Below, in pieces: positions 52,227 through 62,614 of a stretch of 64,000 nt of DNA. The translations under genes were made by a program, and so were the position numbers. The stretch lies in the NCBI GenBank assembly GCA_017466455.1, contig JAFTUD010000021.1, positions 1 through 64,000 of the forward strand. Direction: 5' to 3'. Each line of letters starts with the position of its first letter. Within the stretch, counting starts at the first letter, position 1. Under the pieces are notes generated by a model that was not told the origin of the DNA, ran no database searches, and saw only the letters and a list, made by a program, of their open reading frames with translations. The stretch is from Clostridia bacterium. GTDB taxonomy: Bacteria; Bacillota_A; Clostridia; Oscillospirales; CAG-272.

Positions 52227-53420
52227 TCAGAGCAGCTTGAAGCCGAAGTCACGAAGTGCGTTTTCAATCTCAGCAATATGCTCGAAGTTTCTTGTTTCAA
52301 GAACTATGCGAAGGTAACAGCCGTTTACATTTGAGCCCTCGTTTGCTCTTTCGTGGTGAACGGAGATTACATTTCCGCCAAGGTCGGCAATAATTCTTGA
52401 TACATTCTTAAGCTGACCCGGCTTGTCAACAAGCTCTATCATAAGCTGACAGGTCCTGCCCGACATCAAAAGTCCGCGCTTTATAACTCTTGAAAGAATG
52501 GTAACATCAATGTTTCCGCCCGAGAGCAAGCATACGGTCTTTTTGCCCTCAAGGTCAAGCTTACCAAACATGGCAGCGGCAACAGCTACTGCGCCCGCGC
52601 CCTCTGTAACGAGCTTATGCTGTTCCATAAGCGCAAGAATTGCGGCGGAGATTTCATCATCGCTGACTGTTACGATTTCATCAACATATTTTGAGCAAAT
52701 ATCGTATGTAAGCGAGCCCGGCTTTTTAACTGCAATACCGTCGGCGATTGTTGAAACGCTTTCAAGCTCGGTAATTTCCTTATCCTTTACGGATTTATAC
52801 ATGGACGGTGCGCCTGTTGCCTGTACGCCGTAAACCTTTACATTGGGGTTTATAGACTTCATTGTATAAGCAATTCCCGCGATAAGTCCGCCACCGCCGA
52901 TTGGAACGATGATTGCGTCAAGGTCGGGGAGCTGATCAACGATTTCAAGCGCTATCGTTCCCTGTCCTGCGATTACATCCTCATCATCAAACGGGTGAAT
53001 GAAGGTATAGCCCTTTTCATCACGAAGGGAGAGCGCCTTTTTATAAGCGTCGTCATACACGCCCTCTACAAGGCAAACCTCCGCGCCATAGCTCTTTGTT
53101 GCCTCGATTTTGGAAATCGGAGCGCCGTCGGGTAAGCAAATTACTGCCTTAATTCCGTTCTTTTGCGCGGAAAGGGCAACGCCCTGTGCGTGATTTCCCG
53201 CGGAGCATGCAATTACTCCTCTTGCCTTTTCCTCCGCGCTTAAACGCGACATTTTATAGTATGAGCCTCTTACCTTAAACGAGCCTGTTATTTGAAGATT
53301 CTCGGTTTTAAGATATAGCTCTATTCCTTTTTTTAGCTTGGGAGCGTAGATTATATCCGTTTTACGAACTACGGGCTTTAGTGTATGGCTTGCACGGTAA
53401 ACATTATCAAGTGTTAACAT
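52227..53420 (-). CDS. ilvA: Threonine dehydratase with ACT domain
   Basis: A 397-residue PLP enzyme of the TdcB/IlvA short type. The PLP lysine is in TGSFKVRGSYYKM (about residue 51), the phosphate loop is IGGGGLIAGIAY, and a single ACT domain follows (about 325-395). It turns threonine into 2-oxobutanoate, the first step to isoleucine. Since the ilv genes are just upstream, a biosynthetic role is likely, although the length is that of the catabolic form. It lies 68 bases after the DUF815 ATPase gene. Confidence 0.92.
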   Translation of the reverse strand: MLTLDNVYRASHTLKPVVRKTDIIYAPKLKKGIELYLKTENLQITGSFKVRGSYYKMSRLSAEEKARGVIACSAGNHAQGVALSAQKNGIKAVICLPDGAPISKIEATKSYGAEVCLVEGVYDDAYKKALSLRDEKGYTFIHPFDDEDVIAGQGTIALEIVDQLPDLDAIIVPIGGGGLIAGIAYTMKSINPNVKVYGVQATGAPSMYKSVKDKEITELESVSTIADGIAVKKPGSLTYDICSKYVDEIVTVSDDEISAAILALMEQHKLVTEGAGAVAVAAAMFGKLDLEGKKTVCLLSGGNIDVTILSRVIKRGLLMSGRTCQLMIELVDKPGQLKNVSRIIADLGGNVISVHHERANEGSNVNGCYLRIVLETRNFEHIAEIENALRDFGFKLL

Positions 53421-53488
53421 TTTTTGTTCCTCTTATGTTTTGTATTGTATTTTTAGGCTGTATCACAATTAAGAGCCCACTTGCGAAA

Positions 53489-54664
53489 TTACTTTAGGCT
53501 TTCAATAAATTGCTCGGCACATCTTGCGCTACGGCTTCCGCGACGAAGGGCAAACGCCTCCGCCCTTACATCAAGCTCTGCCTCGCTAAGGCTTATGCCG
53601 TTTCTCTTTGCCAAGGCGCGCACGATGTCAAGGTAAAGCGCCTTATTTGGCTTTTGGAAGTATACGATGAGTCCAAAGCGCTCCGACAGGGAAAGATTTT
53701 CCTGAAGGGTGTCGTTTCTATGGACATCATCGCCAACACGGTCCCCGAAGGTTTCCTTGATGATGTGTCTGCGATTTGAGGTTGCATAGATTACTGCGTT
53801 ATCCGCCTTGGCGCTTGCGCTACCCTCAAGGGCTGCCTTAAGCATACTGAAGTTATCATCATTTTTGTTGAATGAAAGGTCATCGATGAATATGATAAAT
53901 TTAAGCGGATTTTCGCTTATTTTTCCCATTACATACGGAAGATAGCAAAGCTGGTCCTTTCTTAACTCAATCAGACGAATACCGCGATTGAAGAAGTGGT
54001 TGGCAACTGCCTTGACGGTTGAGGACTTTCCTGTTCCCGCATCTCCGCAAAGAAGAATGTTTGTGCAGGTCTTTCCCTCGATGAATGACATTGTATTATC
54101 GACAACGCTTTGTCTTTCCTGCTCATAGCCGACAAATTTTGACATTTCCGTTTTATCCGCGCTGACAATAGGCTCAATAGTCTTATCATCGGAGAGGCGG
54201 AACATACAGTACGATGAAAAAATTCCGTAGCCGTATTTATCAAGGTTGGCTATTCTGTTTTCGTACTCCCTTGAAAAGTCTATTTTTTCGGTTACGAAGG
54301 GAGATGTGTAGGAAAGCTCCATATCCGAGGCGAAATCCTCGGGGGTGAGCCGAGATAGCTCCTCAAACGCCTTAAGCTCATATTCGGTCGCGCTTGCGAC
54401 GCACTCGCTAAGCTCGTGCTTTCCTGCCTTTGCCCTGATATAAACATTTTCGTCCTCAAGGACAAGACGGCACACAAGAGCCGAAAGTGACGCACCCTGT
54501 GTGTATATTTCGTTGACGAAGGATGCGTAGGCTTTTATTTTTTCATCCCTTGTAATTCCGTCCTTACAATAATTTGCAAGGGCGACAAGCAGTGGCTTTT
54601 CCATAACTCTTGAAAAAACACTGCTCATACAAAGGCGAAGGTAAATTTCTTTTATTTTTGACAT
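53489..54664 (-). CDS. DUF815 family ATPase
   Basis: A 391-residue AAA-type ATPase of the DUF815 family. Walker A is LLCGDAGTGKSSTVKA (about residue 207), Walker B is FIIFIDDLSF (about 253), and a later NRRHIIKETFGDR resembles a sensor region. The N-terminal 150 residues are helical. The family's function is unsettled. It sits between leuB and ilvA in the same direction with gaps of 14 and 68 bases, so it shares the amino-acid operon, but no biosynthetic role is evident. Confidence 0.85.
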   Translation of the reverse strand: MSKIKEIYLRLCMSSVFSRVMEKPLLVALANYCKDGITRDEKIKAYASFVNEIYTQGASLSALVCRLVLEDENVYIRAKAGKHELSECVASATEYELKAFEELSRLTPEDFASDMELSYTSPFVTEKIDFSREYENRIANLDKYGYGIFSSYCMFRLSDDKTIEPIVSADKTEMSKFVGYEQERQSVVDNTMSFIEGKTCTNILLCGDAGTGKSSTVKAVANHFFNRGIRLIELRKDQLCYLPYVMGKISENPLKFIIFIDDLSFNKNDDNFSMLKAALEGSASAKADNAVIYATSNRRHIIKETFGDRVGDDVHRNDTLQENLSLSERFGLIVYFQKPNKALYLDIVRALAKRNGISLSEAELDVRAEAFALRRGSRSARCAEQFIESLK

Positions 54665-54678
54665 TTTTACACACTCTA

Positions 54679-55746
54679 TCAGATATTCTCTAAGATTTTA
54701 TCGGTGATTTCCTTTGTTCCAAGCGACGGTGCGCCATGAGCGAGGTCGGCTGTGCGGTAGCCTGCCTCAAGCACCTTATCAACTGCGCTGACAATGGCGT
54801 CACTTTCTTTTGTAAGTCCGAAGGAGTAAAGAAGCATCATTGCGCCCGAGAGAATTGTTGCGATTGGGTTTGCCTTATTTTGTCCTGCAATGTCGGGGGC
54901 AGAGCCGTGAATTGGCTCATAAAGACCCTTTGTTGTTTCATTTAGCGATGCAGATGGGAGCATTCCTATTGAGCCTGTAATTTGTGAAGCCTCATCGGAG
55001 AGAATGTCACCGAACATATTTGAGGTAACGATAACATCAAATTGCGCGGGGTTACGAACAAGCTGCATAGCGGCATTGTCAACGAGCATATCTGTGCATT
55101 CAACATCGGGGTATTCGCTTGCTATTTCGTGAACTACCCTTCTCCAAAGGCGTGAGCTTTCAAGCACATTTGCCTTATCAATGCTGATAAGCTTCTTTCT
55201 TCTCTTTCTTGCGCTTTCAAACGCTACTCTTGCAATTCTTTCAATCTCCATACGGGAGTAGCACTCAGTATCGTATGCCTCCTCGCCGTATTTGCCCTCT
55301 CTCATTCCGCGCTCACCAAAGTAAATACCGCCTGTAAGCTCACGGACAATCATAATATCAAAGCCGTTTTCAACTATGTCGGCTCTAAGTGGGCATTCGC
55401 CTTTGAGTGCAGGGTAAAGTTTTGCGGGGCGAAGGTTAGTAAAGAGGTTCATTGCGGAGCGTATGCCAAGAAGCGCCTTTTCGGGACGCATATTGCCCGG
55501 GAGTGTATCCCATTTCGGTCCGCCAACTGCGCCAAGAAGCACGCTATCTGCCTCAAGACAGCCCTTTACTGTTTCCTCGGGAAGCGGCATACCGTGCTTA
55601 TCAATAGCACATCCTCCGATGTCGTACGGTGTGAATGTGAAGGTATGTCCGAATTTTTCGCCTACCGCCTCGAGCACGCGAACTGCGCTATCAACAATTT
55701 CGGGTCCTATTCCGTCACCCTTTAAAAGTGCAATATTCAAGTTCAT
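54679..55746 (-). CDS. leuB: 3-isopropylmalate dehydrogenase
   Basis: A 355-residue NAD-dependent beta-decarboxylating dehydrogenase. It opens with [17 protein letters not shown], and the catalytic region carries [11 protein letters not shown] and [14 protein letters not shown]. The metal-binding [19 protein letters not shown] follows. It oxidises and decarboxylates 3-isopropylmalate. I chose the ATG at 55746, with AGAGGTGAG upstream; a GTG nine bases earlier is less likely. It lies 12 bases after leuD. Confidence 0.95.
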   Translation of the reverse strand: MNLNIALLKGDGIGPEIVDSAVRVLEAVGEKFGHTFTFTPYDIGGCAIDKHGMPLPEETVKGCLEADSVLLGAVGGPKWDTLPGNMRPEKALLGIRSAMNLFTNLRPAKLYPALKGECPLRADIVENGFDIMIVRELTGGIYFGERGMREGKYGEEAYDTECYSRMEIERIARVAFESARKRRKKLISIDKANVLESSRLWRRVVHEIASEYPDVECTDMLVDNAAMQLVRNPAQFDVIVTSNMFGDILSDEASQITGSIGMLPSASLNETTKGLYEPIHGSAPDIAGQNKANPIATILSGAMMLLYSFGLTKESDAIVSAVDKVLEAGYRTADLAHGAPSLGTKEITDKILENI

Positions 55747-55758
55747 TTCTCTCACCTC

Positions 55759-56253
55759 TTATTTTATATCGCCCTTGCGAATTGACTCAATGAGTCCGCC
55801 ATTTTGGATTATCTTTTGGATAAACTCGGGGAAGGGCTGAGTTTTGAAGCTTTTTCCTGTTGTACGGTTGTAGATAATACCGTTATCAAGGTCTGCCTCG
55901 ACCTTATCGCCCTCGCTAATTCCTGCAACTGCCTCGGGACATTCAAGAATTGCAAGTCCGATGTTTATGGAGTTGCGGTAGAAAATTCTTGCGAAGGTAT
56001 TGGCGATTACGAGCGAAATTCCGCTTGCCTTAATTGCTATCGGTGCATGCTCTCTTGACGAGCCACAGCCGAAGTTGTCGCCTGCTACCATAATGTCGCC
56101 TGTTTCAACCTTATTTACGAAGTCCTTATCTATATCCTCCATACAGTGAGAGGCAAGCTCGGCATGGTCGCTTGTATTCAGATATCTTGCCGGAATGATA
56201 ACATCGGTATCAACATTATCTCCGTATTTAATTGCTTTTCCTGAAAAATTCAT
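55759..56253 (-). CDS. leuD: 3-isopropylmalate dehydratase small subunit
   Basis: A 164-residue LeuD of the short (archaeal/clostridial) type. The swivelling-domain signature is [20 protein letters not shown], and the start has [17 protein letters not shown]. It binds LeuC to form isopropylmalate isomerase. It lies 11 bases after leuC. Confidence 0.95.
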   Translation of the reverse strand: MNFSGKAIKYGDNVDTDVIIPARYLNTSDHAELASHCMEDIDKDFVNKVETGDIMVAGDNFGCGSSREHAPIAIKASGISLVIANTFARIFYRNSINIGLAILECPEAVAGISEGDKVEADLDNGIIYNRTTGKSFKTQPFPEFIQKIIQNGGLIESIRKGDIK

Positions 56254-56264
56254 ATTTTGCCTCC

Positions 56265-57530
56265 TTAAAGCTTTCTTGGGTCTGCGATTTTGCCTGCTAT
56301 CGCGCTTGCGGCAGCGACTGCAGGAGATGCGAGGTATACCTCACTTGTTACATGGCCCATTCTTCCTACGAAGTTACGATTTGTTGTTGCTACTGCTCTT
56401 TCGCCTGCGGCAAGTATTCCCATATAACCGCCAAGGCAAGGTCCGCAGGTTGGTGTTGAAACGACACAGCCTGCCTCAATAAAGATTTTAACAAGACCGT
56501 TTTCAATAGCCTTAAGGTAGATATCCTGTGTTGCGGGAATGATGATTGCGCGAACATTTTTCGCAACCCTTTTGCCCTTCAAGATCATTGCTGCCTCCTC
56601 AATGTCCTTATACTGTCCATTGGTGCAGGAGCCGATTACTACCTGGTCAATTTTTATGTCGTCAATTTGGTCAAAGGTTTTAGTATTTTCGGGAAGGTGC
56701 GGGAATGCCACGGTTGGCTCAATCTTAGAAAGGTCGATTTCGTAAACCTCATCGTAGTGCGCATCGCTATCTGCCTTGAAGGACACGATTTCTCTGTCGC
56801 TACGCTCCTTTATGTAGGCAACTGTTTGCTCATCAACCTCGAAAATTCCGTTTTTAGCGCCTGCCTCAATTGCCATATTGCAAATTGTAAGGCGGTCATA
56901 GATTGTGAGTGAGGAAACGCCCTCGCCAACGAATTCCATTGACTTATAAAGCGCACCGTCAACGCCGATTTTTCCGATTATGTGAAGGATTACATCCTTA
57001 CCCGATACATATTTATTAAGCTTGCCTGTGAGAACGAATTTTATAGCTGACGGAACCTTGAACCACGCCTTGCCCGTTGCCATTCCGCAAGCCATATCGG
57101 TTGAGCCTACGCCTGTTGAGAATGCGCCGAGCGCGCCATATGTGCAGGTATGGGAGTCAGCGCCGATAACTACATCTCCGCTTACTACAAGTCCCTTTTC
57201 GGGAAGGAGCGCATGCTCAATTCCCATTCTTCCTACATCGTAGAAATGAGTTACATTCTTTTCCTCACAAAAGTCACGACACATTTTGCACTGTGTTGCA
57301 GCCTTTATGTCCTTATTTGGGGCAAAATGGTCCATAACCATTGTTACCTTGTCCTTATCGTAAACCTCGCTAACGCCTATTTTGTCAAATTCCTTGATTG
57401 CGACGGGAGAGGTGATGTCGTTTCCCAAAACTCTGTCAAGGCTTACAAGAATAAGCTGACCTGCCTCTACGCTTTCAAGTCCTGCGTGAGAAGCAAGGAT
57501 TTTTTGTGTCATTGTCATTGTCATTGGCAT
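56265..57530 (-). CDS. leuC: 3-isopropylmalate dehydratase large subunit
   Basis: A 421-residue LeuC of the short aconitase-like type. Cluster cysteines lie in [12 protein letters not shown] and in [32 protein letters not shown] is the substrate-side signature. It carries a [4Fe-4S] cluster and isomerises 2- to 3-isopropylmalate with LeuD. I prefer the ATG at 57530, which follows AAAGGA; an earlier TTG at 57548 is possible. Two strong hairpins separate it from ilvD upstream. Confidence 0.95.
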   Translation of the reverse strand: MPMTMTMTQKILASHAGLESVEAGQLILVSLDRVLGNDITSPVAIKEFDKIGVSEVYDKDKVTMVMDHFAPNKDIKAATQCKMCRDFCEEKNVTHFYDVGRMGIEHALLPEKGLVVSGDVVIGADSHTCTYGALGAFSTGVGSTDMACGMATGKAWFKVPSAIKFVLTGKLNKYVSGKDVILHIIGKIGVDGALYKSMEFVGEGVSSLTIYDRLTICNMAIEAGAKNGIFEVDEQTVAYIKERSDREIVSFKADSDAHYDEVYEIDLSKIEPTVAFPHLPENTKTFDQIDDIKIDQVVIGSCTNGQYKDIEEAAMILKGKRVAKNVRAIIIPATQDIYLKAIENGLVKIFIEAGCVVSTPTCGPCLGGYMGILAAGERAVATTNRNFVGRMGHVTSEVYLASPAVAAASAIAGKIADPRKL

Positions 57531-57555
57531 AATTTTATTTCCTTTCAATCTTAAT

Positions 57556-57622
57556 TCATACCAAAGCGCACTAAGCTTTAATGCGCTTTGGTATGCCCAT
57601 TACCGCAGTAGCGGTAATGGAC
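57556..57622 (-). other. Two hairpins between ilvD and leuC
   Basis: A first inverted repeat, CATACCAAAGCGCA with its complement (14 bp, loop of about 9), is followed by CCATTACCGC / GCGGTAATGG (loop of 4). Neither is followed by a proper T run, so they are not typical terminators. They may act as mRNA processing or stability elements between ilvD and leuC. Confidence 0.6.
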
Positions 57623-57628
57623 TGATTT

Positions 57629-59290
57629 TTATTTGTTAATAATTGCTCCACGGTCAGCCGAGGATACCATCTGCGCATACCTCTTTAGGTAGCCTGTGAT
57701 ATTTTCCTTACGCTTGATTGGCATTTCTGCCTTTCTTTTTGCGATTTCCTCATCGCTTACCTTAAGCTCAATTTTGTATTCGGGGATATTTATGGAGATT
57801 ATATCTCCGTTCTTTACATAGGCTATCATACCGCCACTTACTGCCTCGGGGGACACATGTCCGATTGACGCGCCACGGGTTGCGCCCGAGAAGCGTCCGT
57901 CGGTGATGAGCGCTACATCCTTATCAAGTCCCATTCCTGCGATTGCCGAGGTTGGGGAGAGCATTTCTCTCATACCCGGTCCGCCACTTGGTCCTTCGTA
58001 ACGGATAACGACTACATCGCCCTTTACGATTTTGCCTGCGTAAATTGCGCTAATTGCCTCCTCCTCGCTCTCGTATACCTTTGCGGGTCCCTCGTGAACG
58101 AGCATTTCGGGGGCTACTGCACTTCTCTTTACTACACAGCCATCGGGGGCAAGGTTACCCTTAAGAACTGCAATTCCGCCTGTTTTGCTATACGGATTTT
58201 CAACTGTCCTTATAACCTCTGTATCAAGGTTTTTAGCATCGGCGATATTTTCGCCAAGGGTTTTTCCTGTGCAGGTCATAACCGATGTATCAATAAGTCC
58301 GAGCTTTTCAAGCTCCTTTAATACTGCGTATACTCCGCCTGCCTCGTTCAAATCCTCCATATAGGTTGGTCCTGCGGGGGCAAGGTGGCAAAGGTTCGGT
58401 GTTTTTTCGCTGATTGCGTTTACATCATCAAGGTTAAACTCAACTCCGCACTCATTTGCGATTGCCGGCAAGTGAAGCATACTGTTTGTTGAGCAACCGA
58501 GAGCCATATCGGCAGTTATTGCGTTTTTGATTGCAGATGCGGTCATTATATCTCTTGGGCGAATGTTCTTACGAACAAGCTCCATAACCTGCATTCCTGC
58601 GTGCTTTGCAAGCTCAATTCTTGATGAATATACGGCAGGGATTGTTCCGTTTCCGCGAAGTCCCATACCGAGAACCTCGGTAAGGCAGTTCATTGAATTT
58701 GCGGTATACATACCCGAGCATGAGCCACAGGTTGGGCATACCTTATCAACGAATTCGCAAAGCTTACAGTCGTCAATAGTGCCTGCCTTATATGAACCAA
58801 CAGCCTCAAACATTGCGGAGAGTGAGCGTTTTTTGCCGTCTACGCGTCCTGCAAGCATAGGTCCGCCACTTACAAATACGGTGGGGATATTGAGTCTTGC
58901 GCTTGCCATCAGAAGTCCCGGCACATTTTTATCGCAGTTTGGTATCATAACAAGGCCGTCAAAGCCGTGAGCCATTACCATAGCCTCGGTGGAGTCGGCG
59001 ATGAGGTCACGGGTAACGAGAGAATATTTCATTCCCACATGACCCATGGCAATACCGTCGCACACTGCAATAGCGGGGAACATTACGGGAGTTCCGCCTG
59101 CCATTGCGACGCCAAGCTTAACTGCTTGTGTGATTTTATCAAGGTTCATATGTCCCGGTACGATCTCGTTATATGAGCTTACTATACCGATTATTGGGCG
59201 GGATAGCTCCTCATTTGTATAGCCGAGCGCCTTATACAGGGAACGGTGCGGGGCATTATGCGCTCCGTCTACTATTGTATCCTTAATCAT
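57629..59290 (-). CDS. ilvD: Dihydroxy-acid dehydratase
   Basis: A 553-residue iron-sulfur dehydratase. Cluster-binding cysteines are in [10 protein letters not shown] (about residue 119) and [20 protein letters not shown] (about 190). The C-terminal [20 protein letters not shown] signature is intact. It makes 2-ketoisovalerate and 2-keto-3-methylvalerate. It lies 14 bases after ilvC. Confidence 0.96.
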   Translation of the reverse strand: MIKDTIVDGAHNAPHRSLYKALGYTNEELSRPIIGIVSSYNEIVPGHMNLDKITQAVKLGVAMAGGTPVMFPAIAVCDGIAMGHVGMKYSLVTRDLIADSTEAMVMAHGFDGLVMIPNCDKNVPGLLMASARLNIPTVFVSGGPMLAGRVDGKKRSLSAMFEAVGSYKAGTIDDCKLCEFVDKVCPTCGSCSGMYTANSMNCLTEVLGMGLRGNGTIPAVYSSRIELAKHAGMQVMELVRKNIRPRDIMTASAIKNAITADMALGCSTNSMLHLPAIANECGVEFNLDDVNAISEKTPNLCHLAPAGPTYMEDLNEAGGVYAVLKELEKLGLIDTSVMTCTGKTLGENIADAKNLDTEVIRTVENPYSKTGGIAVLKGNLAPDGCVVKRSAVAPEMLVHEGPAKVYESEEEAISAIYAGKIVKGDVVVIRYEGPSGGPGMREMLSPTSAIAGMGLDKDVALITDGRFSGATRGASIGHVSPEAVSGGMIAYVKNGDIISINIPEYKIELKVSDEEIAKRKAEMPIKRKENITGYLKRYAQMVSSADRGAIINK

Positions 59291-59304
59291 TTTTTGCCTC
59301 TTAA

Positions 59305-60348
<1,044 letters not shown>

Positions 60349-60403
60349 TTAGCTATATGTTTTTTAATTTTTATTTTTGTTTTTGCTCGGCTAAGATAAA
60401 TTC

Positions 60404-60901
60404 TTAGTCAAAAAGTGATGTATTGCCACGCTCAAGAGCGACAATTCCTGTACGGCACATTTCTATTATGCCGAAGGGAATCATCAGCTTTATAAACGCA
60501 TCAATCTTAGTTGGGTCGCCTGTTGCCTCAATGCACATTTCATCTGTGGTATAGTCAATAACCTTTGCTCTATATACATCAGCGGCAGCTAATATATCAG
60601 CCCTTGTATCCTTGTCGTATTTTACCTTGATGAGCATAAGCTCACGCTTGATACAGTCCTGCTCAAGAACATCAACCTTCTTAACATTATGAAGCTTTCT
60701 TAGCTGGTTTATAAGCTGTTCTCTCGCGTAGCCGTCACCGCTTAGGCAAATTGTTATACGGGAGTATTCAGGGCGCTCGGTTTCTCCAACGGTGAGGGCA
60801 TCAATATTGAAGCCACGCCTTGTAAACATGCTTGTTACTCTTGTAAGAACACCGAACTTGTTGTCAACATATACGGCAATTACGAATCTATTATCCTTCA
60901 T
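60404..60901 (-). CDS. ilvN: Acetolactate synthase small (regulatory) subunit
   Basis: A 165-residue regulatory subunit. The N-terminal ACT domain carries VDNKFGVLTRVTSMFTRRGF and NIDALTVGETERPEYSRITI, and the C-terminal half is the usual IlvN ferredoxin-like domain ending GIIEMCRTGIVALERG. It confers valine feedback on IlvB. It lies 11 bases after ilvB. Confidence 0.95.
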   Translation of the reverse strand: MKDNRFVIAVYVDNKFGVLTRVTSMFTRRGFNIDALTVGETERPEYSRITICLSGDGYAREQLINQLRKLHNVKKVDVLEQDCIKRELMLIKVKYDKDTRADILAAADVYRAKVIDYTTDEMCIEATGDPTKIDAFIKLMIPFGIIEMCRTGIVALERGNTSLFD

Positions 60902-60912
60902 CTCTTGCCTCC

Positions 60913-62598
60913 TTATTTCTTTGTATTAGTGATGATGTCATCAATAGCACCGCCAGGGGGGAGCATTGGAAGAACAAATTCATCCTTATCAATGATTGTA
61001 TCAATTACAACGGTTTGTCCGCTTGCAACCGCCTTTTTAAACGCTTGCTCAAATTCATCCTGTGTGGTTGCGCGATAGCCTACTGCGCCGAACGCCTCGG
61101 CAAGCTTTACAAAATCGGTCTTGCGCTCGGTAAGGACTGTATTTGAATATCTTGCGCCGAAGAAGAGCGTTTGCCATTGGCGCACCATTCCGAGAACTCC
61201 GTTATTTATAAGAACGATTACTACTGGAATATTGTGGGAAACGGCTGTCGCAAGCTCATTCAGGTTCATACCGAAGCTACCGTCGCCTGTGATAAGCACG
61301 GTGGTATCGCCCGTTGCGACCCTTGCACCGATTGCGGCGCCAAGACCGAAGCCCATTGTGCCGAGTCCTCCGCTTGATACGAAGCGCCTTACATTATCAA
61401 ACTTGACATATTGAGCAGTCCACATCTGATGCTGTCCTACATCGGTTGCGATAACTGTATTTTTTGGCTTATTTGCATTTATTACATCAAAGATTTTCTT
61501 AGGGGTAAGAGCATCACCTGAGGCATCGGCAATTTCCTTTTCAAAGCCTGCCTCATCAGCCTTTAGCTCATCTACTCTTTTCATCCACTCGGGATTTTGC
61601 TTTTTCTCACAGCCCTTTGCAATTTCCATAAAGGAATGCTCAACATCTCCAACTATTCCGCAGTCAACCTTGACATTTTTATTGATTTCGGAGAAGTCGG
61701 GGTCAAGCTGAATTATTTTGCTATTTTTAGCAAATTTAGACACATTACCCGTTGCGCGGTCGCTAAATCTTACGCCAACGCCGATTATGAGGTCTGCCTC
61801 GTTTTGCGCCATTGACGATGCGTAATGTCCGTGCATTCCCTGCATGCCGAGAAATCTCTCACATCCGTCGGGGATTGCGGAAAGACCCATAAAGGTACAG
61901 CCGATGCAGGCATCAATTTTATTTGCAAGCTCTATAATCTCATCGCCAAGTCCAAGACCTGCCGCGCCGCCGCCTATGTAAATATATGGCTTTTTAGACT
62001 CGTTTACGAGCTTGATTGCCTCGGCGATTTTATCGGGGTTGCCCTTTGGCAGTGGGATTTTCGGAGCTATGTCCTGTGGCTCATAATCGTAGGTTGCCAC
62101 CTGAACATCCTTTGGAACATCTACGAGAACGGGACCCGGTCTGCCTGATTTTGCAATTGAGAATGCCTCTCTTATGCTATCGGCGAGGTCCTCTATCCTG
62201 TTTACGAAATAGTTATGCTTGGTTATCGGAAGGGTAATTCCTGTTATATCAATCTCCTGGAAGCTATCCTTACCGATTAGCGAGCAAGGAACATTTCCCG
62301 TGATTGCAACAAGTGGGATTGAGTCAAGCATTGCGGTTGCAATACCCGTTACAAGGTTTGTAGCGCCGGGACCTGAGGTTGCGATGCACACGCCAACCTT
62401 ACCCGTTGCTCTTGAATATCCGTCGGCTGCGTGGGCTGCGCCCTGCTCATGCGCGGTCAGGATATGGTTTATTTTATCACTATCCTTATGGAGTGCGTCA
62501 TAGATGTTGATTACCTGTCCGCCCGGATATCCGAACACATCGGTAACGCCCTGCTCTATAAGGGTTTTTATGATGATTTCTGCTCCTGTTAATTTCAT
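60913..62598 (-). CDS. ilvB: Acetolactate synthase catalytic subunit
   Basis: A 561-residue thiamine-diphosphate enzyme. The start has DVFGYPGGQVINIYDALH and the catalytic glutamate in LTAHEQGAAHAADGYSRATG. The ThDP-binding motif is VLITGDGSFGMNLNELATA, with NNGVLGMVRQWQ closing it. It condenses two pyruvates, or pyruvate with 2-oxobutanoate. It lies 16 bases after leuA. Confidence 0.97.
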   Translation of the reverse strand: MKLTGAEIIIKTLIEQGVTDVFGYPGGQVINIYDALHKDSDKINHILTAHEQGAAHAADGYSRATGKVGVCIATSGPGATNLVTGIATAMLDSIPLVAITGNVPCSLIGKDSFQEIDITGITLPITKHNYFVNRIEDLADSIREAFSIAKSGRPGPVLVDVPKDVQVATYDYEPQDIAPKIPLPKGNPDKIAEAIKLVNESKKPYIYIGGGAAGLGLGDEIIELANKIDACIGCTFMGLSAIPDGCERFLGMQGMHGHYASSMAQNEADLIIGVGVRFSDRATGNVSKFAKNSKIIQLDPDFSEINKNVKVDCGIVGDVEHSFMEIAKGCEKKQNPEWMKRVDELKADEAGFEKEIADASGDALTPKKIFDVINANKPKNTVIATDVGQHQMWTAQYVKFDNVRRFVSSGGLGTMGFGLGAAIGARVATGDTTVLITGDGSFGMNLNELATAVSHNIPVVIVLINNGVLGMVRQWQTLFFGARYSNTVLTERKTDFVKLAEAFGAVGYRATTQDEFEQAFKKAVASGQTVVIDTIIDKDEFVLPMLPPGGAIDDIITNTKK

Positions 62599-62614
62599 CT
62601 GTGTTTTCTCCTTA

